Below the pieces are notes generated by a model. It saw only the letters and a program-made list of their open reading frames with translations. It had not been told where the DNA came from and did no database searches. The position numbers and the translations under genes were made by a program. A DNA stretch of 64,000 nucleotides from Caldilineaceae bacterium (GTDB taxonomy: Bacteria > Chloroflexota > Anaerolineae > Caldilineales > Caldilineaceae), in NCBI GenBank assembly GCA_020433455.1, contig JAGRCP010000037.1, positions 24,761-88,760 on the forward strand. Reading direction: 5' to 3'. Below, one piece after another: positions 1-10,262 of the stretch. Each line of letters opens with the position of its first letter. Positions within the stretch are counted from its first letter, which is position 1.

Positions 1-509
1 CGGCCCATGAGCGCATCCTTTATGAGCAGTACATGAACCAGCGCTACGGCGTCACCGACGGCACGGGTGAGGGTGGCGTGCCCCGTCAGCATCTGCTGGA
101 CCCCCTTACGCTGCACGTGGGCGCGGAACTCACCGGTCGGGTAGCCGAGCATCTGGCTACCCTCAACGCCATCGGTTTTGAGATTGAGGACTTTGGCGGT
201 GATACGTTTTTGGTGCGCGCGGTGCCGGCTCTGCTCTCCGGTCAGGATCCCCAACGCAGCGTAGACGAGATCGTCACGCTGCTGGGCGAGCGGCGTAATC
301 AGGTGAGTGAAGAATTGGAGGCCCGGCTGGTGAAGATGGTCTGCAAGCGCGCGGCCATTAAGGCGGGGCAGCAGCTCAGCGATATTGAAATGCGCGAGCT
401 GATTCGCCAACTGGAGGAGTGCGCCTCACCCCGGACCTGCCCCCATGGTCGCCCCACCATGATTCAGCTTAGCGCGGGCGAGTTGGAGCGCGCCTTCGGA
501 CGGGTGTAA
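1..509 (+). CDS. mutL: DNA mismatch repair protein MutL, C-terminal part (5' truncated by window edge)
   Basis: The frame is already open at the window start (codons from base 3) and reads AHERILYEQY, matching the AHERI stretch of the MutL C-terminal dimerisation domain. About 169 residues are present. CPHGRPT near the end is the conserved MutL C-terminal metal-site motif, and the protein ends in a typical short tail after FGR. MutL homodimerises through this domain and links MutS mismatch recognition to strand incision; the CPHGRPT motif is usual in MutL proteins with endonuclease activity, but the DQHA(X)2E(X)4E motif lies mostly outside the window, so endonuclease activity cannot be judged here. 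The N-terminal GHKL ATPase is not visible. The call is firm, the extent is partial. Confidence 0.9.
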   Translation, partial: AHERILYEQYMNQRYGVTDGTGEGGVPRQHLLDPLTLHVGAELTGRVAEHLATLNAIGFEIEDFGGDTFLVRAVPALLSGQDPQRSVDEIVTLLGERRNQVSEELEARLVKMVCKRAAIKAGQQLSDIEMRELIRQLEECASPRTCPHGRPTMIQLSAGELERAFGRV

Positions 510-539
510 GCGAAATTATTTCCACTACGTCACCATACA

Positions 540-608
540 GGTTCCTTCGGGAGGGTCTGTGAAAAACGCACCGTTTCCAGAGAGGAACCTCCCGGCGGCT
601 GTAAATAA
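540..608 (+). repeat. Interspersed ~70-bp repeat, copy A
   Basis: This lies in the convergent gap between mutL and the regulator gene. It begins GGTTCCTTCGGGAGG and ends AACCTCCCGGCGGCTGTA. It aligns along its whole length with the complement of 24391-24459 and over its second half with 50451-50493. It contains a C(TTCG)G tetraloop-like start and could fold as RNA. Confidence 0.6.
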
Positions 609-613
609 CCCCA

Positions 614-1720
614 CTACTTCAAAAAATCTTCTAATTCCTCCAGCAGGCGGCGTACTTCATTGCGCTTGACCGTGTGACGGGCCTGACGGCCGGCCTGGCG
701 GCTTTCGATCAGGCCGGCCTCGCGCAGGATTTTGGTGTGAACGCTCACCGCGGGGCGGGAAATTTCCAGAAATTCGGCCATCTCCGTGTTGTCCATGGCA
801 AAGTAGCGGATGAGGCGGAGAATGGTCAGACGCGTAGGGTCTGACAGGGCTTTAACGCGCTGGGCAATGGACTGGGCATGCTCGCGAAAAGCAATGTAGT
901 GAACGCCCGGTTCGCCGAATGTGGCATAGACCTGCCTGCCGTCCAACTCCAGCATGTCGAGGATTCCGAAGGGCTCAAGCAAAAAAAAGACGGACAATCC
1001 GTCGTCGAGCATTGCCTGGCGCAGCGCTGAGCGATTGCGCAAAGGATGTTGCGGCGGAAGCCAGTCGGTTTTGGGCGCGCCTTCGCCCGCTTGTGCGCCG
1101 AGGCCGGCTGCGGCGCGCTCAGCGGCCGCTGTCAGAAAGGGGGCACGTCTTTCCAGCCACGGCTCATAGGCCTGGTAATAGAAGCGGTCCATCCAGTGCC
1201 AAAAGCGGGCATGGCGCTCCCCTCCCTGCAATACGGCCATGAGATGAGGCATCCGCTCCGCGGCCTGACGCCCGAGCCACTCCTTGTTTTCCAGGTCCAG
1301 ACCTAATGCCTGATACCGGCTCTCAAAATAGTCTGTCAGCCCCAGAGCCAGTGTGTGGCCGATTTCTTCCGCTCCCGCGTCATGGGGGGCCGACAGGCCC
1401 AGGCGGGCCAGCGCGCGGGCGGGCGTCAGCTCGCGCATGGGCAGGGTGGCGCGGCTGTAGCTCTCCTCGGGCAGCGCATCGGACAGGAATGCCAGATCGC
1501 TCCAGAAGCTGTCCGGCGTGAGCAGGGAGTCGCCGAAGAACGCGGATCGTTCTGCGTGCCAGTCAGCGTCCAGCGGCGCGGCGAGATCGTCCAGCAGCGG
1601 GTCAAAGCTGCGCACGGAAGGCTGACTCATGAGCCAGAGCGCAATATGCAGCTCAATGGTGATGGAACGACTGACCTGCCAGCCGCCTTTTTCCGCATGA
1701 GGGAGTGGGCGTGCGTTCAT
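614..1720 (-). CDS. ArsR-type winged-helix regulator with large N-terminal effector domain
   Basis: A 368-residue protein. The last ~90 residues are an ArsR/HTH_5 DNA-binding domain (RVKALSDPTRLTILRLI, then a recognition helix around EISRPAVSVHTKILREAGL). The first ~270 residues form a helical domain seen in large ArsR-like regulators of Gram-positive and Chloroflexota bacteria, whose ligand is unknown. No CxC-type metal site of classical ArsR/SmtB is visible, so metal sensing is not supported. The start ATG overlaps the stop of the upstream MFS gene as ATGA, so the two are translationally coupled. The pair suggests a regulator controlling its own exporter; a palindrome in the promoter upstream of the pair is the likely operator. 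Confidence 0.8.
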   Translation of the reverse strand: MNARPLPHAEKGGWQVSRSITIELHIALWLMSQPSVRSFDPLLDDLAAPLDADWHAERSAFFGDSLLTPDSFWSDLAFLSDALPEESYSRATLPMRELTPARALARLGLSAPHDAGAEEIGHTLALGLTDYFESRYQALGLDLENKEWLGRQAAERMPHLMAVLQGGERHARFWHWMDRFYYQAYEPWLERRAPFLTAAAERAAAGLGAQAGEGAPKTDWLPPQHPLRNRSALRQAMLDDGLSVFFLLEPFGILDMLELDGRQVYATFGEPGVHYIAFREHAQSIAQRVKALSDPTRLTILRLIRYFAMDNTEMAEFLEISRPAVSVHTKILREAGLIESRQAGRQARHTVKRNEVRRLLEELEDFLK

Positions 1721-2982
1721 GCCGGGCTCCCCTGGGGCGCGGGATCCTGGGGCGGCGTGGGCTTTTGTCGCCCCAGCGCGGTTAAGGTATAGAGCGCCAG
1801 CAGCATAAGCAGGACGGTGATAACGGCGAAGAAGTCGCGCAGGGAGAGCAGCCGGGGCACGATGAAGGGCGTGGCCACAATGGCGATGAGCTGTCCGGCG
1901 GCCAGCACGCTCTGCAAGAGGCCGCTGAGACGTCCCAGCAGGCGGGCGGGCGAAAGGAGTTGGAGCAGCGTAAAGACCTGGACGATCAGCAGCCCGTCGC
2001 CCAGGCCGCCGATGAATGCGCTGGCTCCTATCACCCAGCGGGCCTGGTTGACGCTGGGTATGAGCGCGGCAGCGACGATGCCCAGCGGTAATGCCGCCAG
2101 GAGGAATAGCCCTGCGCCCACGTCGAACCACGGATTTATCTGGCTTTTGCGCATCATCATCCACAAGCCGGCCAGCACCGAGCCCAATCCCACCAATCCG
2201 ATGGTTAAGCCGAAGAAGCGCTCGCTGGCCTGGAGAATGTCGCGCACTACGATGGACGAGAGTACGTCAAAGCCCATGATGACCAAAATTGTAAAGAAGA
2301 TGATGATGAAAAGCGTGCGCAACTCCTGTTTCTCCCACAAGACGGTCCAGACGGTTGCGCGGCTGCGCGCCGCAGGCTGATCATGGGATGACGCTTCCTC
2401 TTCGCTTTCCTCGTCAACGGGCGGCAAGCTGGGCAGTTGAAGCAGAATGAGCGCGGCCAGTCCAAAAGTAATCACGTCGAAGAGCATGGCCTGGGTCGGA
2501 CCGAGCCAGGCTACGACGGCGCCGCCAATCATGGGTGCGCCGGTTTTGACGAAGCCGGATATTTGCTGGAAGAGGGCATTGGCTCGGGTCAGATTCTCCC
2601 GCGCCACCAGTTGGGGCATGACAGCCTGACGCGCGGGCAGCATGACGGCTGCGAAGAGGGTGTGCAGCACCAGCAGGAGATACAGCCAGGGCGTATTGGC
2701 CAGAAAGATGAGGCCGATGACCGGCAATGCAGTGAGTAATTGGCTGGCGATCATGAGCTTCTTGCGCTCGAAGCGATCCGCCAATCGGCCTGCTGCGGGG
2801 CCGGCCAGGAGCAGGGGGGCCAACCCGGCCAGCATGATGCCGCTGCTTTCGCCTACGCTGCCCTGGCCTTCAAACATGACGATGCCGACAAGCGCCATCA
2901 TGGTGATCCAGTTGCCGATTGCGGTCACGGATTCGGCCAGCGCCAAAGCCCACAGGGTGCGGTTGCGCAGAATTAAAGACAT
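1717..2982 (-). CDS. MFS efflux transporter (MFS_3 / EntS-like)
   Basis: A 421-residue protein with about 12 hydrophobic spans and the MFS_3 pattern (an N-terminal NRTLWALALAESVTAIGNW-like helix and the AGRLADRFERKKLM loop of motif A between helices 2 and 3). A hydrophilic, acidic loop (EESEEEASSHDQ) separates the two halves. The ATG at 2982 is preferred because AAGGGG lies five bases before it; a GTG two codons upstream is also open. It is the first gene of a two-gene unit with the ArsR-type regulator. The family exports drugs, siderophores and other small molecules; the substrate cannot be read from the sequence. Confidence 0.8.
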   Translation of the reverse strand: MSLILRNRTLWALALAESVTAIGNWITMMALVGIVMFEGQGSVGESSGIMLAGLAPLLLAGPAAGRLADRFERKKLMIASQLLTALPVIGLIFLANTPWLYLLLVLHTLFAAVMLPARQAVMPQLVARENLTRANALFQQISGFVKTGAPMIGGAVVAWLGPTQAMLFDVITFGLAALILLQLPSLPPVDEESEEEASSHDQPAARSRATVWTVLWEKQELRTLFIIIFFTILVIMGFDVLSSIVVRDILQASERFFGLTIGLVGLGSVLAGLWMMMRKSQINPWFDVGAGLFLLAALPLGIVAAALIPSVNQARWVIGASAFIGGLGDGLLIVQVFTLLQLLSPARLLGRLSGLLQSVLAAGQLIAIVATPFIVPRLLSLRDFFAVITVLLMLLALYTLTALGRQKPTPPQDPAPQGSPA

Positions 2983-3039
2983 GGGCACCCCTTATCCGGT
3001 AAATAAAATCGTAGCCTTCTGATTAATTAATGTGGTCAT

Positions 3040-3068
3040 ATCGTAATCAATTGATTACGTATTGTCAA
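3040..3068 (-). promoter_or_regulatory. Promoter of the MFS/ArsR pair with an 18-bp palindromic operator
   Basis: On the minus strand, TTGACA (3068-3063), a 17-base spacer and TACGAT (3045-3040) form a sigma-70-like promoter about 60 bases upstream of the MFS start. The spacer and -10 are overlapped by a perfect palindrome, CGTAATCAATTGATTACG (3042-3059). This position is typical for a repressor that blocks RNA polymerase, so it is the best candidate site for the ArsR-type regulator. Confidence 0.65.
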
Positions 3069-3105
3069 CTTTGATAATTGTTAGAACAATGAATTGTCGG
3101 GCGCT

Positions 3106-3135
3106 TTGGTCGGGCGTTAACCATTATGCTACAAT
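3106..3135 (+). promoter_or_regulatory. Probable promoter of tig
   Basis: TTGGTC (3106-3111), an 18-base spacer and TACAAT (3130-3135) preceded by TG-C (extended -10). It lies 70 bases upstream of the trigger factor start. Confidence 0.5.
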
Positions 3136-3205
3136 TAGCGACTTAGGATTCTGCCGTATAGTCATTTTTTGACCATAAAAATTTGAAGAAAAGTTTGAGG
3201 AACCA

Positions 3206-5107
3206 ATGACGCTTACCGTTACCACCGAACCGTTGGAAAACCGCCAAATGGCGCTGAATGTTGCCGTGGATGATGCACGGGTGGAGAAGCATCTGCGCCG
3301 GGCCGCGCGTAAGCTCGCACGCGATTATCGTATTCCGGGCTTCCGCAAGGGCAAGGCTCCCTATCAGATCGTTGTTCAGTATTTCGGCGAACAGGCTCTT
3401 TATAACGAGATCCTGGATGATCTGGGTCAGGAAATTTACAGAGAAGCATTGGAACAAGCGGAGGTTGAGCCCTATGGCCAGGCTTCCCTGGCGGATGTGG
3501 ACTTCAATCCCCTCACTTATAGGCTCATTGTCCCTCTGGAGCCCACCGTCGATCTGGGCGATTATCGCAATGTGCGGGTTGCTGAAGAAGAGACCGCAAT
3601 TAATGAAGACCTGGTCGACCAGGAGCTGGAAAAATATCGGGAAGAATATGCCGGTTGGCAGGAAGTGGGCCGCCCGGTTCAGTATGAAGACGCCGTGAAT
3701 ATTGACGTCAAGAGCGTCATCGCCGCCACGGACGATGCAGATGAGATCGTTGTGCTGGATGAAGAAGATTGGGACATTACGCCCAGTGAAGAAGCCCCCA
3801 TGGAGCCGGCCGGCTTTGATGAGCAACTGGTGGGCATGGAGGCGGGAGATGAGAAGGAATTCGATCTGAGTTGGGCCGAGGATAGCCGCAGCATCTACGC
3901 GGGCAAGACCGCCCACTACACCGTAAAGGTCAATCGCGTCGAAGCGTATGAGAAGCCTGAATTGGACGACGACTTCGCCCAACTAGTCGGTCCGGACTAC
4001 GCTACGCTGGACGACCTGCGCGAGGATATCCGCAGCAGCCTGCGCGAGCAGGCGGAGGGCAACGCCCGGGACGCCTATGTGGGCAGGGCGCTGGATGCCA
4101 TACTGGAGCAGGCGACGCTGGAGTACCCGCCTACGGTGGTCGAGGATCAGATCGACGCCATGGTGCGCGAGTATGGAAGTCAATTGCGTCAGTACGGCAT
4201 TGAGGACCTGGAGAACTTCTTCGAGCAGACGGGCCAGGATATGGACGAATACCGGGAGGGCCTGCGCGAGCAGGCGGAGATCGCGGCCCGACGCAATCTG
4301 ATTCTGTCCGAATTGCTGGCAAAAGAATATATCCGGGTTGATGACGAAGATTTGGATGCCCGGGTGGCGGAAATTCTCGGGGATGAGCTTGCCGACGCAA
4401 TTGAAGAACTGGCGCTTGAAGAAGCAGTCGCTGAGGATTTGGTCGCCGGTGAAGAGGCGCTTGAAGAGGCAGTTGCCGACGAGCTGGCTGAAGAAGAATT
4501 GGCCGTGGAAGAGGCAGTTGCGGACGCGTTGACGGCCGAGGAGCTGGCGCTTGAAGAAGCGGTTGCCGATGAATTGATCACGGAAGACCCGGCCGTTGCA
4601 GAGGCAGTCGCCGAAGATCTGATTGCTGAAGAGCTGGCCGTGGAGGCGGCGGCAGCTGATGAGTTGGCGGCTGAAGAACTGGCGCTTGAAGAGGCGGTCG
4701 CCCAGGAGTTGGCGACTGAGGAAGACGCGCTTGAAGAAGCGACTGCCGCGGAACTGGCCGCGGAACTGGCTGAGGAGTTGGATGCGCTATCCGCACAGCG
4801 GGACTCCATGCGCGACTTTTTTCGTTATGGTCAAGGACGCATGTTGCTGGAGAGCGAAATCCTTCAGCGGAAGACGCTTGATCGGCTCTTGGCGATTGTG
4901 CGGGGAGAGGATGTCCCCGCTTTGGACGAGCTGAAAGCCGCGGCCGAAGCGGCCGGGGCGGAGACGGAAAGTGCGGATGAGGATGAGTCCGACGCGTCTG
5001 ACGCTGAGGCTGTAGTCGCTGAGATCGTAGAAGCCGGCGCTGAGACAGACGCCGCAGGCGATCAGGAAGCCGCGGCAGAAGCGGGTGATGAGGAAGAGAG
5101 CAGCTAA
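3206..5107 (+). CDS. tig: Trigger factor with acidic repeat insertion
   Basis: A 633-residue ribosome-associated chaperone and peptidyl-prolyl isomerase. The N-terminal ribosome-binding domain carries the signature GFRKGKAP near residue 50. The middle PPIase-like domain is around residues 160-250, and the C-terminal helical chaperone arms follow. Usual family length is about 430-480 residues. The excess comes from eight 15-residue Ala/Glu repeats (residues 401-520) inserted in the C-terminal domain and from an acidic Ala/Glu/Asp tail (about residues 575-633). After the repeats the chaperone domain resumes (RDSMRDFFRYGQGRMLLESEI), so this is an insertion and not a frameshift. GAGGAA precedes the ATG. 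It sits upstream of clpP and clpX, as in many bacteria. Confidence 0.93.
   Translation: MTLTVTTEPLENRQMALNVAVDDARVEKHLRRAARKLARDYRIPGFRKGKAPYQIVVQYFGEQALYNEILDDLGQEIYREALEQAEVEPYGQASLADVDFNPLTYRLIVPLEPTVDLGDYRNVRVAEEETAINEDLVDQELEKYREEYAGWQEVGRPVQYEDAVNIDVKSVIAATDDADEIVVLDEEDWDITPSEEAPMEPAGFDEQLVGMEAGDEKEFDLSWAEDSRSIYAGKTAHYTVKVNRVEAYEKPELDDDFAQLVGPDYATLDDLREDIRSSLREQAEGNARDAYVGRALDAILEQATLEYPPTVVEDQIDAMVREYGSQLRQYGIEDLENFFEQTGQDMDEYREGLREQAEIAARRNLILSELLAKEYIRVDDEDLDARVAEILGDELADAIEELALEEAVAEDLVAGEEALEEAVADELAEEELAVEEAVADALTAEELALEEAVADELITEDPAVAEAVAEDLIAEELAVEAAAADELAAEELALEEAVAQELATEEDALEEATAAELAAELAEELDALSAQRDSMRDFFRYGQGRMLLESEILQRKTLDRLLAIVRGEDVPALDELKAAAEAAGAETESADEDESDASDAEAVVAEIVEAGAETDAAGDQEAAAEAGDEEESS
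4406..4765 (+). repeat. Eight 45-bp in-frame repeats inside tig
   Basis: Eight consecutive 15-codon units, the best conserved being ELALEEAVADELITE. Positions 4-8 of each unit vary around L/V-E/A-E/A-A-V/T. Codon usage differs between units, so the DNA has drifted while the protein pattern is kept, which suggests an old expansion under selection for an acidic helix. Confidence 0.85.
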
Positions 5108-5308
5108 CCTGCTATTGTTCGGAGCGAATGCTGCGGCAGGCAAATTCCTGCCCGGTTTCACTGGGAATACGCTAACAGAACGCAAACGCGTAATGTAGAG
5201 GGCGCTTACATAGAAGTTGCCTGTGAAAAGCGTAAAGTGAGGCACTGATCAAAACGTACGTGATCAAATAGCTATTCTGTTAAGCACCCTTTTACGGAGG
5301 CCTATCTT

Positions 5309-5965
5309 ATGATAAATCCAGCGAACGTCGTCCCCATGGTTATCGACACCACCAGTCGGGGCGAACGCGCATATGACATCTACAGTCTGCTCCTCAAGGA
5401 GCGCATCATTTTCCTGGGCACGCCCATTAACGATCAGGTTGCTAACCTGATCGTGGCCCAAATGCTCTACCTCAACAGCGAAGATCCCAATCAGGGCATT
5501 AACCTGTACATTAACAGTCCCGGCGGCAGCATTTACGCCGGTCTGGCCATCTATGACACCATGCAGATGATTCCGGCCCCGGTGAGCACCTACGCCATCG
5601 GCGTTACGGCCAGCATGGGCACCGTCCTCCTGGCGTCCGGCGCCAAGGGCAAGCGCTACGCCTTGCCCCACGCCACGGTCCATCTGCACCCGGCCAGCAG
5701 CGGCGCACAAGGCTATACCGAAGACGTACGCATCGCTTTCCGGGAGCAGGAGCGGGTCCAGACTCAGCTCTTCCACCTGGTAGGGAAGCACACCGGCCAT
5801 GACTGGAAGGATATTGAGCGGGACTTCGAGCGCGATCGATACATGGACGCGTTGGAAGCCAAGCAATATGGCCTGGTTGATGAAGTGCTGGGCGATACGA
5901 GCGATATCGTTGTTGTAAGCGAGGGCAACATTGTGGTGCCTTCGACCAACGGCAGCGGCAGCTAG
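5309..5965 (+). CDS. clpP: ATP-dependent Clp protease proteolytic subunit ClpP
   Basis: A 218-residue serine peptidase that forms the two-ring proteolytic chamber used by ClpX. The Ser-His-Asp triad is readable: S102 in VTASMG, H127 in VHLHP and D176 in FERDRYM, aligned to the E. coli pattern; INSPGGS at residues 68-74 is the oxyanion-loop region. The stretch after the catalytic His reads PASSG where E. coli has QPLGG, a local divergence. The C-terminus is somewhat extended. GGAGG lies eight bases before the ATG. The gene sits between tig and clpX. Confidence 0.93.
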   Translation: MINPANVVPMVIDTTSRGERAYDIYSLLLKERIIFLGTPINDQVANLIVAQMLYLNSEDPNQGINLYINSPGGSIYAGLAIYDTMQMIPAPVSTYAIGVTASMGTVLLASGAKGKRYALPHATVHLHPASSGAQGYTEDVRIAFREQERVQTQLFHLVGKHTGHDWKDIERDFERDRYMDALEAKQYGLVDEVLGDTSDIVVVSEGNIVVPSTNGSGS

Positions 5966-6035
5966 ACGGCTTCTCGTTAATATGCCAATCCGCCTGAATG
6001 GCAGGTTGGGTAATTCCTTATCCCGGATGCGTTTT

Positions 6036-6044
6036 TGGTACAAT
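6036..6044 (+). promoter_or_regulatory. Possible extended -10 promoter of clpX
   Basis: TG-G-TACAAT, 83 bases before the clpX start. No good -35 is visible, which is tolerable for an extended -10 promoter. Confidence 0.35.
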
Positions 6045-6127
6045 GGCGTACCATCGGCGCATGCCGGGATATTTTCTATTGTACGCTGCCCGTGTGGTGC
6101 GCGAATGAAACGGAAAGCAAAATTTTA

Positions 6128-7567
<1,440 letters not shown>

Positions 7568-7590
7568 TGCCGGGATAGCGTGAATCAGGT

Positions 7591-7636
7591 GGCAGCAAAA
7601 AGGGCGGAAGGAATTCCTGCTGCCCTTTTTGCTGCC
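7591..7636 (+). terminator. Strong hairpin after clpX
   Basis: GGCAGCAAAAAGGGC (7591-7605) pairs perfectly with GCCCTTTTTGCTGCC (7622-7636) around a 16-base loop. No T-run follows the stem, but five Ts are in the right arm. It begins 24 bases after the clpX stop and probably ends the transcript. Confidence 0.5.
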
Positions 7637-7655
7637 GTTCTGTATAAAAGCTGCG

Positions 7656-7685
7656 TTTGCGCGCGCACCTTCCCCTTGCTATACT
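7656..7685 (+). promoter_or_regulatory. Possible promoter of the amidohydrolase/ABC cluster
   Basis: TATACT (7680-7685) preceded by TG-C, with a weak TTTGCG 18 bases upstream. The start codon at 7739 is 54 bases downstream. Confidence 0.4.
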
Positions 7686-7738
7686 ATTCTTCTACCCACC
7701 ATCACACCCATCCCCCTGCCGGAAAGCGTTGAATACGA

Positions 7739-8713
7739 ATGTACCTAGGTTTTGAAATTATCGATTTTCATTCCCATTTCCCTACCCAAGGGCCGTGGTT
7801 TACGGACATGGGCGAAACCATGCGCAATTACGAAGCCGCGGTTAGCCCCGAACGTCGCGCAATTTTACGCGAGCGGGCACGCCCCTATGGCGAGCATTGG
7901 CGACGCATGTGGGGTTTCCCCCTGCCGGAGGCGCCGGCAGACCATCCGGGCGATAAGGCGCAAGCCCAGCGCTGGGTGGATGAACTGGACCGCTACGGCA
8001 TCCGCGCCGTCGGCTTTGTTACGGGAGGCGGCAACGAACATTTGGCCGAAATTTGCGCCTGGCATCCCGACCGCTTTGTCGGTTTCGCCCACCATTCGCC
8101 TTTTCTTCCCGATGCCGTGGAGCGACTGGAGCGAGCCGTTACCCAACTGGGGTTGCGCGCCTACAAGCTGCTGGCCCCCCTAATCGAGGAGCCGATTGAG
8201 GACCCGCGCGCCTTTCCCGTCTGGGAAAAATGTGCGGAGTTAGGGATCCCCGTGCTTATTCATTTCGGGATTCAGGGAAGTTCAGGCGGTATTGCCTGGC
8301 ATCAGAACATCAACCCGCTCAAGCTCCATAACGTGGCCAAGTCTTTCCCCGACGTAGATTTCGTTATCCCTCACTTCGGCTGTGCGTGGGAGCGAGAGAC
8401 GTTGCAGCTTGCCTGGGCCTGCCCTAACGTAAGTGTTGATACCAGCGGCAGCAATCAGTGGGTGCGGTGGGTTCCGGGTGACGTGTCGGTCAAGTACCTT
8501 TTCCGTAAATATTACGAGACCATCGGGCCCGGCCGCATTATCTTCGGCTCCGACTCAAGCTGGTTCCCCCGGGGGTTTGCTGTACGTTATCTGCAAGATC
8601 AACTGCGTGATTGCCTGGACCTGAATTTCCCCGATGAACACATTCAGCAAATTTTCGCGGGCAACGCGGCGCGGCTTCTCAAGATCGACCTGGCGGCGCC
8701 CGGCGCTGATTAG
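7739..8713 (+). CDS. Amidohydrolase-2 family metal-dependent hydrolase
   Basis: A 324-residue TIM-barrel protein. DFHSHF at residues 9-14 provides the first metal-binding histidines, VLIHFG and VIPHFG supply further barrel-strand histidines, and IIFGSDSSW carries the Asp that activates water. This matches the amidohydrolase_2 (ACMSD-like) branch, which contains hydrolases and decarboxylases of small acids and lactones. The substrate is not readable. It is followed in the same direction by a sugar-type ABC importer and an argininosuccinate-lyase-like gene, so it may act on the imported compound. Confidence 0.75.
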   Translation: MYLGFEIIDFHSHFPTQGPWFTDMGETMRNYEAAVSPERRAILRERARPYGEHWRRMWGFPLPEAPADHPGDKAQAQRWVDELDRYGIRAVGFVTGGGNEHLAEICAWHPDRFVGFAHHSPFLPDAVERLERAVTQLGLRAYKLLAPLIEEPIEDPRAFPVWEKCAELGIPVLIHFGIQGSSGGIAWHQNINPLKLHNVAKSFPDVDFVIPHFGCAWERETLQLAWACPNVSVDTSGSNQWVRWVPGDVSVKYLFRKYYETIGPGRIIFGSDSSWFPRGFAVRYLQDQLRDCLDLNFPDEHIQQIFAGNAARLLKIDLAAPGAD

Positions 8714-8881
8714 GCGCTCCATCCCGCGAACGCTTCGTCAGTCGGATAAAAATGAATTTCCGCTCAAAACTCCATTGCGCCTGCCGATCTGACTTGTTGC
8801 GCCATGCCGCCATACCCGTTACGCATCACTTTTCATTATCCCAGTTTCCCAAACTCTTTCCCATCACACGGAGGAATAAGT

Positions 8882-10255
8882 ATGAAGCAACGTAAATTAT
8901 GGAGTCTGCTTAGCTTGCTGTTGATTGCGGCCCTGGCCTTTACGGCCTGCGCTGCTCCCCCGGCCGGAGATAGCGGCGCGGCAGGTGCTGCGACCGAGGC
9001 CCCGGCTGACGAAGCGGCTGCGGATGCCGGCGGCGAGGCGGCTGCCGCCGACGGCGAGGTTATCGAGATCGAATATTGGCAGTACAATTTTCAGGCGCGT
9101 ATCGACGCCATGAATGAGCTGATTGCCCAGTTCGAAGCGGAGAATCCCAATATCAAGGTTATCCACAACTCGGATACGCCCTACGATAACTTCCGGGATA
9201 AAATTGCCGCCAGCGTTCCCGCCGGCGTCGGCCCTGACGTCGTCAGCCTCTTCTACGGCTGGCAAACGGCCTGGCTGGACGCAGGTTACCTGGTGCCGCT
9301 GCCCGAAGATGCTTTCCCGCCGGATGAAATCCGCGCCAACTTTAGTCCCATGGTTGAGGCCAGCTTTGTGGACGGGACGCTCTACACCCTGCCCACGGCC
9401 GTGCGTACTCTGGCCCTTTTCTACAACAAGGATCTCATGGAGGCCGCCGGTCTCGATCCCGAAAGCCCGCCCACCACGCTGGATGAGCTGAAAGAGCAGG
9501 CCGTCCAGTGCACCGTGCGTAACGGCGACGCTTATGAGGTCTTCGGCTTTGTAGCTAATCCCGCAGGTCAGGGACATCACTGGTTCCGGGAAGTGCTCCT
9601 GCGTCAGTTCGGCCAACAGCCCTACAGCGACGACAACCGCACCGTGTTGTGGAACGCCAGCGAGGGCGGCTATGAGGCGTGGCACGAGTTCCTCTCCTTC
9701 GGCACCGAGCTGGAAACCGGCCGCTCCGACCTCATCACCGAACCGGATGACTTCCTGGCCGGTAAAGTCTGCTTCCACATTGACGGTTCCTTCCGCCTGG
9801 GTTCGATTGCTGAAAATGCCCCGGACCTGAATTTCGGCGTGGTTGAGATGCCCGAGCATAACGGCATCAAGAGCACCTTCGGCAGCTACTGGACCCACGG
9901 TATTACCCAGAAGGCCGCCGCCGATCCGGCGCGCATGGAAGCCGCTACCAAGTTCCTGCAATTCATCACCACGCCCGAGGCCGGCACGCTTTGGGTCGAG
10001 ATGGTGGGCGAGTTGCCTGCTCAGCTTGCCGCCGCCGAGAATCCCGAATTACTGGCCGATGAGAAGCTGGGCGCATTCGTCGCCGGCTTGCCTTACGCCG
10101 TTTCCACCTTCTTCGTGGATGAGAGCAAGGATCGCCAGGCGATTATCGACGCCAACGACGCAGTCATCCTGACCGGGGCCGACCCGGATGCAGAGCTGGA
10201 TATCGCCGTCCAGACCGTCCAGGAAATGTACGATGAATTCTGGGCCGATCGATAG
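8882..10255 (+). CDS. ABC transporter extracellular solute-binding lipoprotein, family 1
   Basis: A 457-residue protein with a lipoprotein signal peptide (a basic MKQRK start, a hydrophobic core, lipobox FTAC). A ~40-residue Ala/Glu/Asp/Gly linker follows, then a type-1 (sugar/glycerol-phosphate-like) binding fold beginning EIEYWQYNFQ. The ATG at 8882 is chosen because GGAGG lies 7-8 bases upstream and the signal peptide starts there. With the two permeases downstream it forms a carbohydrate-uptake-1 type importer. The ligand is not known. A large hairpin separates it from the permeases, which may allow more binding protein than permease. Confidence 0.88.
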   Translation: MKQRKLWSLLSLLLIAALAFTACAAPPAGDSGAAGAATEAPADEAAADAGGEAAAADGEVIEIEYWQYNFQARIDAMNELIAQFEAENPNIKVIHNSDTPYDNFRDKIAASVPAGVGPDVVSLFYGWQTAWLDAGYLVPLPEDAFPPDEIRANFSPMVEASFVDGTLYTLPTAVRTLALFYNKDLMEAAGLDPESPPTTLDELKEQAVQCTVRNGDAYEVFGFVANPAGQGHHWFREVLLRQFGQQPYSDDNRTVLWNASEGGYEAWHEFLSFGTELETGRSDLITEPDDFLAGKVCFHIDGSFRLGSIAENAPDLNFGVVEMPEHNGIKSTFGSYWTHGITQKAAADPARMEAATKFLQFITTPEAGTLWVEMVGELPAQLAAAENPELLADEKLGAFVAGLPYAVSTFFVDESKDRQAIIDANDAVILTGADPDAELDIAVQTVQEMYDEFWADR

Positions 10256-10262
10256 TCACTGA

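Noticed and set aside
614..1720. Metal-sensing ArsR for the regulator beside the MFS gene
   Set aside because: No CxC or other clustered Cys/His ligands are seen and the partner is an MFS_3 exporter, so metal resistance is not supported.
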